Positions 29,192 to 29,584 of a stretch of DNA of 29,584 bases are shown here, piece after piece. The DNA is from DATDOR01 sp035512695. GTDB lineage: Bacteria; Chloroflexota; Anaerolineae; Anaerolineales; JABWBV01. Under the pieces are notes generated by a model that saw only the letters and a list, made by a program, of their open reading frames with translations, searched no databases and was not told the origin of the DNA. The stretch is from assembly GCA_035512695.1 (NCBI GenBank), contig DATKDL010000155.1, forward strand, positions 1 through 29,584, written 5' to 3'. A program made the position numbers and the translations under genes. Positions within the stretch are counted from its first letter, which is position 1. Every line of letters begins with the position of its first letter.

Positions 29192-29250
29192 GATTGAAAC
29201 ATCAAGGGCAGCGGGGGGTTGCGCCCCCAGCAGCCCTTGATTTTTCAATC
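29192..29250 (-). promoter_or_regulatory. 5'-terminal leader hairpin of gdhA
   Basis: Two 27-nt arms (29192-29218, 29224-29250) pair with three or four mismatches. On the minus strand the left arm starts just after TATAAT (29256-29251). Transcription should begin near 29244, so the RNA would begin almost with the hairpin. It overlaps the gatB stop codon. Confidence 0.7.
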
Positions 29251-29584
29251 ATTATACTCCTGCAAACGGCGCCGCATCTGCTCCCGCACCACCCCCGGAT
29301 CCGCCCGCCCGCCGGAGCGGCGCATGACCTGCCCGAACAGATAATTGGCAATCGCCGTCTTCCCCGCGGTATATTCCGCCACCGCCTCCGCGTTCTCCGC
29401 CAGCACCTCCCGCACCCAACCGGCGACCGTCGCCTCCTCCGAGATCTGCGCCAGCCCCAGCGCCTCGACCACCTCGGCCGCCTGCCGACCGGTGCGGTAC
29501 ATCTCTGCCAGCGCTTTTTGCGCTGACGCCGCGTTGACGGTCCCCGCCGCCAGCAGGCCGAGCAGGGCGGCCAGGTCCTCGGGT
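29245..29584 (-). CDS. gatB: Aspartyl/glutamyl-tRNA amidotransferase subunit B, C-terminal part
   Basis: GatB transfers ammonia to Glu-tRNAGln (or Asp-tRNAAsn) within the GatCAB complex. Only the last ~112 codons are in the window; the start lies beyond the right edge. The visible residues are the C-terminal YqeY-like tail that contacts the tRNA: LAALLGLLAAGTVNAASAQK and ALAEMYRTGRQAAEV, then AVAEYTAGKTAIANYLFGQV with the family-typical Gly-Lys-x-x-x-x-N-x-L-x-G-x-V/x-M pattern, ending RRRLQEYND. The gdhA -10 element and leader hairpin overlap its last codons and stop. Confidence 0.9.
   Translation of the reverse strand, partial: PEDLAALLGLLAAGTVNAASAQKALAEMYRTGRQAAEVVEALGLAQISEEATVAGWVREVLAENAEAVAEYTAGKTAIANYLFGQVMRRSGGRADPGVVREQMRRRLQEYND
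29251..29256 (-). promoter_or_regulatory. -10 of gdhA within the 3' end of gatB
   Basis: A consensus TATAAT is embedded in the last codons of gatB. The -35 region (about 29274-29279) has no clear TTGACA match. Confidence 0.55.

Overview
The window looks like a chromosomal segment of a high-GC, probably monoderm member of the Chloroflexota, most likely class Anaerolineae. This is inferred from several traits: a compact 205-residue EF-Ts, Thr/Pro-rich 'TPT' linkers in surface proteins, an LPXTG-type sorting tail, a DUF5671-like membrane protein, and a glutamate-mutase-MutL-family ATPase next to a DUF6754-like membrane protein. No tRNA, rRNA, CRISPR array, transposase or phage gene was recognised. 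Genes are densely packed on both strands.

Layout. At the left edge an rpsB-tsf operon reads leftwards from a good sigma-70-type promoter; its S2 protein carries a very long acidic heptapeptide-repeat tail. Divergent from it are birA, a small acidic membrane protein and htpG, all reading right. Convergent to htpG is a leftward cluster of eight genes (about 5.6-14.25 kb). Its upstream half is five overlapping genes: an 84-residue protein, a DUF6754-like membrane protein, a 6-TM protein, a 906-residue zinc-ribbon/'PDWL'-repeat membrane scaffold, and another 6-TM protein. Its downstream half is a MutL-family ASKHA ATPase, a KOW/barrel-sandwich protein and an LPQTG-tailed membrane protein. No glutamate mutase gene is present, so the ATPase probably serves this membrane system. 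This cluster is the best candidate for an undescribed system.

From 14.37 kb come a PH-domain membrane protein coupled to a DUF92 (TMEM19/VTE6-like) protein, then an inverted and 16-bp tandem-repeat element, then an orphan DegT-type aminotransferase. Next are a TPT-linker surface protein and a parvulin-type foldase lipoprotein (leftward), divergent from plsC. A leftward set follows: dnaN, a pyruvate-phosphate-dikinase-like ATP-grasp protein and a deoxynucleoside kinase. A lipoprotein (rightward) then faces a last leftward set: gatB (3' end only), glutamate dehydrogenase, a small NTF2-like membrane protein and a 650-residue multi-pass membrane protein.

Two global patterns stand out. (1) Nearly every transcription-unit boundary carries a long, almost perfect hairpin (about 17-30 bp stems with A/T flanks included in the stem and usually 3-7 nt loops). 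Several of these sit between a recognisable promoter and the Shine-Dalgarno, so they are 5'-UTR elements and not only terminators. (2) At least five genes have a -10-like hexamer only 6-12 nt before the start codon and no Shine-Dalgarno, suggesting leaderless transcripts.
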